A stretch of DNA of 64,000 nt from Girardinichthys multiradiatus (Eukaryota; Chordata; Actinopteri; Cyprinodontiformes; Goodeidae), in NCBI RefSeq assembly GCF_021462225.1, contig NC_061817.1, forward strand, positions 3,408,751 through 3,472,750, in the 5' to 3' direction. Shown here piece after piece: positions 59,169 to 64,000 of this stretch. The notes below the pieces were generated by a model that was not told the DNA's origin, searched no databases, and was given only the letters and a program-made list of their open reading frames with translations. The first letter of the stretch is position 1. Each line of letters opens with the position of its first letter. A program made the position numbers and the translations under genes.

Positions 59169-59467
59169 GCCCACAGTCCGACGGGCTGTTGCTGCTATCA
59201 CTGAGTTTATCGCAGATTAGGAGGAGGGGTGAGGAGGGTGAAGTTGGGGTGGCTGGGTGCCAGTGTTGGCCAGTGTGGGGTGGGGAGTTCGGTAGCAAGA
59301 AAGAGTCAGTGTGTGTGTATGTTACAGGAATTGAGTGAGGAGCACAGGGGGGAGTCAGAGACCAGCTGACCTAACACTGTCCAATGGGAAGCTTCCGTGC
59401 CTGGCATTAGTTTTGCCTCATTTTTCCTTTCGTTGGAGAGAAGAGGAGGAGGAAGAGGAGGGGGTCT

Positions 59468-59470
<3 letters not shown>

Positions 59471-59506
<36 letters not shown>
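59471..59506. repeat. 36-base C homopolymer
   Basis: An uninterrupted run of C on the plus strand after a GGA-rich tract. The length may not be reliable. Confidence 0.9.
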
Positions 59507-59509
<3 letters not shown>

Positions 59510-60770
59510 ATTTTCTTATTTCCCTTCTTCAATCTCCTACTCCCGCTCTCCCTTTCTAATTGTCATTTCATTTCTCTTTCTAATCTTCCTGCAGCTCTTG
59601 GCAAGATTGCGCAATCACAGCGGAATTCTCAGCGCGTTAAATTGATTGTGTCTCTTCTTGTGTGTCGTCCTTCATCTCATGTTGGACCCATAAGCTAGCG
59701 CCAGCCCGTGCGTGCATGCGTACATGCGTGTGCGTGTCTGGGGTACTGCAGCACCAACAGAGGAAACAGAGCACATATCCTTTGCGCTTAGTGGATAATA
59801 GCCAACAGATCGCGTTAAAATTAATTTGTTGAAAGAGTAGAACATGCAGAGGCGCACACGACCGTATATCATCCTATAAGACAGCGCGCATGCGCGTGCG
59901 CGAGTGTGTAGAAGGGAATCTGACTGATCTTATTGTAGAATGCAGGCTCTGCTCTACTCCTATAATTTAGATCTTTCTATGTTTGTAATTGGTTGGTCTT
60001 AATTGTTCGCTGGGTTGATTTACATCCCGCTTCTCTACCGACGTGTGTGTCCTCTTCCGCAGGCTTTGTTTTTATCTTCATCACAACAAGAACTAATCGA
60101 AGGACAATCTTCTGAATATAATTTAATTTCTGTATGTCTGTCCCTGTTCTGTTGTCTAAATACCACATTGTTTTAAAACCACTCAAGTTTTTAGAATTAG
60201 TTGGATGTAATCAATGTGAGTGAATTATTATTTTCCTTTGCTGTGACACTGATTAGTCTGAAAGGTAAGAAGAGAAAAAGAAAAGAAACAGTCCCGAAAA
60301 ATCTTTTTTTCTTTCAGTTTCAGTGACACTGATTAGGTCTGTGCGCTTTTGAATGTCAAACGAATCAAGCAGTTTACTTCTAGGTTTATACTAGTATCTC
60401 CTTAGGAAAAACATACAAATGATTGAATTCAAGTCGTCCCGTATAAATGTTACAAGAGAAGAAGAAAATGCTGCATTCTAACATTCTAACTACCGGTTAT
60501 TAAAACAAGTATATTGTTTTTAGGATCGCTAACTAAAGATTAACCTGCCATCTTTAGACTATTTAACCATGCCCATGTTTGTGAAGTATTTGGCCTGAAG
60601 CAAGCATAATGAAATCAAAACGTAAATTAAATAAAATAATCATGCTAGTTACATATAGTTAGCCTATACGAGTCCACAGCTATGCTGAAGCTCTACAGGA
60701 GACGAACTAATGTGTTGACATAAGCGACTTAGACAATTATGCTATGAGGCTAACGATATGCTTAACATAA
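59507..60770. other. hoxb6a upstream intergenic DNA
   Basis: Contains a GC alternating tract at 59883-59904 that is prone to Z-DNA, and AT-rich sequence. No hoxb7a exon or homeobox is present. Confidence 0.45.
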
Positions 60771-60772
60771 GA

Positions 60773-60780
60773 CACCCCCC

Positions 60781-60820
<40 letters not shown>

Positions 60821-60885
60821 GGTACACCGATCATTTATTTATTGTTAAAGAAAGAACGAAAGAAAGAAAGAAAGAAAGAAAGAAA

Positions 60886-60929
<44 letters not shown>

Positions 60930-61006
60930 CATCTTTAATGTTCATCAGGAGCAAATGAAATATGATAGCTGCTGTTACCGTTACTCCTAACAGTGCTCTC
61001 TCTCTT
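60773..61006. repeat. dispersed repeat copy 2: (CA)n, (GAAA)n and unique core
   Basis: A C run and a CA array (60773-60812), then a GAAA array at 60848-60928. These are followed by the same GCATCTTTAATGTTCATCAG core as at 11589, ending CAGTGCTCTCTCTCTT. The core shows one mismatch to copy 1. Confidence 0.85.
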
Positions 61007-63500
61007 TAAGGCGAATATCTGTCAGTAAGGTTGGAAAATAACCGCAGCCATAAATAATTCTTCTTCTTCTCTGTGTCTCTCTTTGTTTCCTCCACAGGCT
61101 GCGGCTTGTCCCCATGGCCAAACTACAGACAGTCCGACTGATAAATCGACACAAAGACTCTATTTTTGCTTATACTTTACCCTCCCATCAATGCATTCCC
61201 AAAAAACGTCTTCTCTCATTGAAGACGCTGTTGAGAGAAGGTTGGGAAGCTGAGTAACTTTCAAGCCGAATTCTCGTGATCCGTGCTGGACAGCCTGAAT
61301 TTGGAATTTGCAACCTTTCTTTTTAACCTACTTTTTGCTTTTTGACCCACATCTCCCCTCTCCTGGCCTCTCTCGGCCGTCCTCCCTCTCTCGCCGGCAG
61401 GACGCTCTGTTTCCTCCCCGCTTTGTGGGAACGGGAAGCAACCAAATTGTTTTGGAGTTGACTGGGGTTTAATCATTGATGAGCAGCAACTCTCAGAAAA
61501 GGAAAGGAATGGCCTGCAGCCGAGGACAGACACAGGACGGTAACACTTTATTACGTAAGCTAAGATCATTTTGCGTTACTTTTAACAATGTTAATTTGCG
61601 TTAAAACTCATAACAGGCAGCCGGAAAAGGTTTCACATAATCCCATATTCGGACATCCAATACAACATTTCCAGTAAGACGACAATAAATATGCTTAAAA
61701 CAAGCACTGATACTCTGCTAAAAGAGTTAACACGTGTTATACAGTGGAATCAGACACCGTAAAGAATTAAGAAAACCAAACCAGGTGATGTTTAAGATTT
61801 AGCAATAAGTTATTCAATCCTTAAAAAGCGAAGTACACAGGTGGCCTTTCGTTTGAAATGAAATATTTTACCTGCTAACATTAAATGATAACTATTATTT
61901 TATTTATTCTTGACTAAAATCGTATATGTTTTCCAAATTTTATTGATCAGCTTCTTCCAAACATGACAGTGCAAATGAAACCACAATAAAATTCCTAATG
62001 AGCAACAGTGTAGGTCCTGTTTGCATGGCTGTTGTCATATTAAGAACCTGCTCTAGCAGACAAATAAAAATATATAAAATGTTAAAAATTATGACAAAAC
62101 AAAAAACTAATGTACAATATTAAATTAGACTAGATTGCAATAAAATATGTTTGGTTAAAATATAATAATAGAGCGAATCTAAAAATGGGTATTTTCAAGC
62201 AATTGCATAAATTGCTGGGCAGGTGTTATACCTAGTGTTACATATTCATAATCACAAGTCATATTTAAAGCATGAAATGCAGCTGTGTTGGACAGGTTAA
62301 ACAATAACCTCATTAAACCGGGTTACAGAACACGTTTATTTCATTGAAAAGCAATGCATGGATGTACTTACTGTAGCATTGCCATGTGAGAGGAAATACA
62401 TGTTATATGGTTGCTGCTGAAGATGCGCTTAATGTACAGATTGTTGTGTGTTGTTGCAGGTGTGCAGGTTTGGTGGAGAGCCAGGAGGCAAAAAGCACCA
62501 ACCGGCAGAAAAATCAAGTGTTCTGCAAGAAGTTTGAGTTTGGCGCAAATAGAGCGTGTGTTTACAGCAGATACAACAGACGGGAGCATATTCTGTACAA
62601 CTGTTTAAAAACGTTGATTTGGTCTTGTTCATTTCGGATCTGCTGTATTGTCCCTTAGATCGACACACAACCGTTTAACTCTAAGTCCTGCAGCGCGCCC
62701 TTTGCAAATAAATAAATACATAAATAATAGAATAAGGCTGCCTATTAATGTTAATCGCTGCTTTTTTACGGTGCTGTATACTTTATTATTATTATTAGTG
62801 TTATTATTATTATTGTTATTATTATTATTGTTATTATTGTTGCTGTTGTTAATAATTATAATGATACAAATAATAATAGGAAGAAGATAATTTTAATTGT
62901 TGTGTTTTGCTAACGGAGTTTTCTTTAACGTGTGATGCCCATCCTCTTAAAGCGCATCCTGAGAAATGTTAAGCTATGTTTTAGAACAGGTCTGTTCTCC
63001 GAGGTTTAGACTGAAACGTCTGTAATATTCTGAGAATAAATGATCGGGCATTTTTACTGTCTTGTTAATGTATTAGTTGCTTTAACATTGTTTTTCATGC
63101 GTGATATTTTTCACATGCTGTATAATTCTTATGTTTTTACTTTTAGAAATGTATCAACGTGTTAAATGGGGGCTATGTGCATGTACAAATTTTGGAGGTT
63201 GTCAGCGTGGGAAGCCTTCTATGTATAGCCTCAGCAATGAAGCTGCTGCACTTTATGGATCCACAGTTAGAGACAGACTGCGCTGGACTCCCACGACTTC
63301 TAAAGATCATAATAAGCCCAAACGTTTAAACTTTTTCATAACGGATATACTTGTTAAGCTGGCTGTATTTCTGCGCAGTAAATCAGACGTGTGCGTCTGT
63401 GAGTTAACTTTAGTGTAAACATCTGAGGGCCGCTGAAGGAAGCCCAGGAATGTGAGAAACTTCAGAAATCAGCGGCAATTAAAGCTAAAAGAGTCGGACC
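61007..63500. other. hoxb6a upstream intergenic DNA, part 2
   Basis: AT-rich, with an ATT trinucleotide tract at about 62780-62835. The open frames lack domain signatures. No homeobox is present. Confidence 0.4.
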
Positions 63501-63506
63501 TCTACT

Positions 63507-63615
63507 TTATGGCTTTATGGCTTTCCTTGGCTCTCGTGTGTGTGCGTGGGTGTGAGTGCGTTTGTGCGCGCGCGCACAAGACGCTGGAAAGTTTATGGCT
63601 TTATTGCTCTTTATG
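63507..63615. promoter_or_regulatory. cluster of Cdx-type TTTATG sites
   Basis: TTTATGG at 63507-63513, 63515-63521 and 63592-63598, plus TTTATGA at 63609-63615, flank a CG/CA alternating tract. Cdx proteins bind TTTATG and regulate central Hox genes, so this could be a hoxb6a or hoxb7a/hoxb8a regulatory element. Inferred from motif density only. Confidence 0.35.
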
Positions 63616-64000
63616 ACTCCTTGTAAAGGCGAAGTGAAAACATTGCCGCTGAAAGCAGCAGATGGATAAATGTTCTGTTCACAGGAATGCACACATGCAC
63701 CAACAGAATGCTTCATATCAGCCACCGCACTTTCACCCTGCAATGTTGTTTTCAATTACATATCCCGCACATTGTCTCAAATGTTTCTTTCGAATTTTCT
63801 CTTTAAATGTTAACCCCAATTGCAAAAAAACATCCTCAATAAAGACTACTAATTAAATAAATATGGTTTAATTTATCTTAAGGGTTAGAAATACAAAGCG
63901 TAAGGAATTTAATCCTAGAAACGGAACCTAAACAGAACTGTGAGGATAAAGTAAGGATATCAAATCTGGCTTTTATTTTTCACCGTTTTCAATACTCAGC

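Noticed and set aside
63101..63418. 105-codon frame on the plus strand
   Set aside because: No recognisable domain, biased toward chance composition, no promoter or splice support.

Overview
This window is the middle of a teleost HoxB cluster, almost certainly HoxBa. Four two-exon homeobox genes lie head to tail on the minus strand: hoxb3a (819-4899), hoxb4a (34390-36616), hoxb5a (50413-52523) and hoxb6a (56848-58968). All four have the expected N-terminus, a hexapeptide near the end of exon 1, a phase-1 intron, and a homeodomain in exon 2. Joining the exons at canonical GT/AG sites gives intact frames of 475, 256, 306 and 275 residues. The microRNA gene mir-10c lies about 1.5 kb upstream of hoxb4a on the same strand. 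The Hox4 gene, mir-10c and the gene order identify the cluster, because teleosts generally keep Hoxb4 only in HoxBa. Host: a teleost, probably a percomorph-like fish judging from the repeat families; the species cannot be named from sequence alone.

Layout, left to right (3' to 5' along the cluster): 3' flank of hoxb3a; hoxb3a; a long 29.5-kb hoxb3a-hoxb4a interval; hoxb4a; a 13.8-kb interval with mir-10c and a consensus DR5 retinoic-acid-response motif; hoxb5a; a 4.3-kb interval with a near-consensus CTCF motif; hoxb6a; and 5 kb of upstream DNA in which no hoxb7a is seen. hoxb2a and hoxb1a are expected to the left and hoxb7a-hoxb13a to the right, outside the window.

The genes work as a collinear set of transcription factors that give positional identity along the hindbrain, trunk and fin axis. 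mir-10c is co-regulated with them and in vertebrates targets Hox transcripts. Visible candidate regulatory sites are a DR5 and a DR1 nuclear-receptor motif, an E-box plus CCAAT pair in the hoxb4a promoter, Cdx-type TTTATG clusters, a CpG-rich block with several splice donors that looks like a distal hoxb3a promoter, and a TATA box for hoxb6a.

The intergenic DNA carries an unusual load of simple repeats for a Hox cluster: long GATA/CTAT, CTTT, CATC, CTGT, CA and TA arrays, a 32-base G run and a 36-base C run. There are also remnants of dispersed repeats. Two pairs of microsatellites share unique flanking sequence, which suggests that the arrays spread with a mobile element. I found no unknown protein-coding system. 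The novelty here is in non-coding structure.
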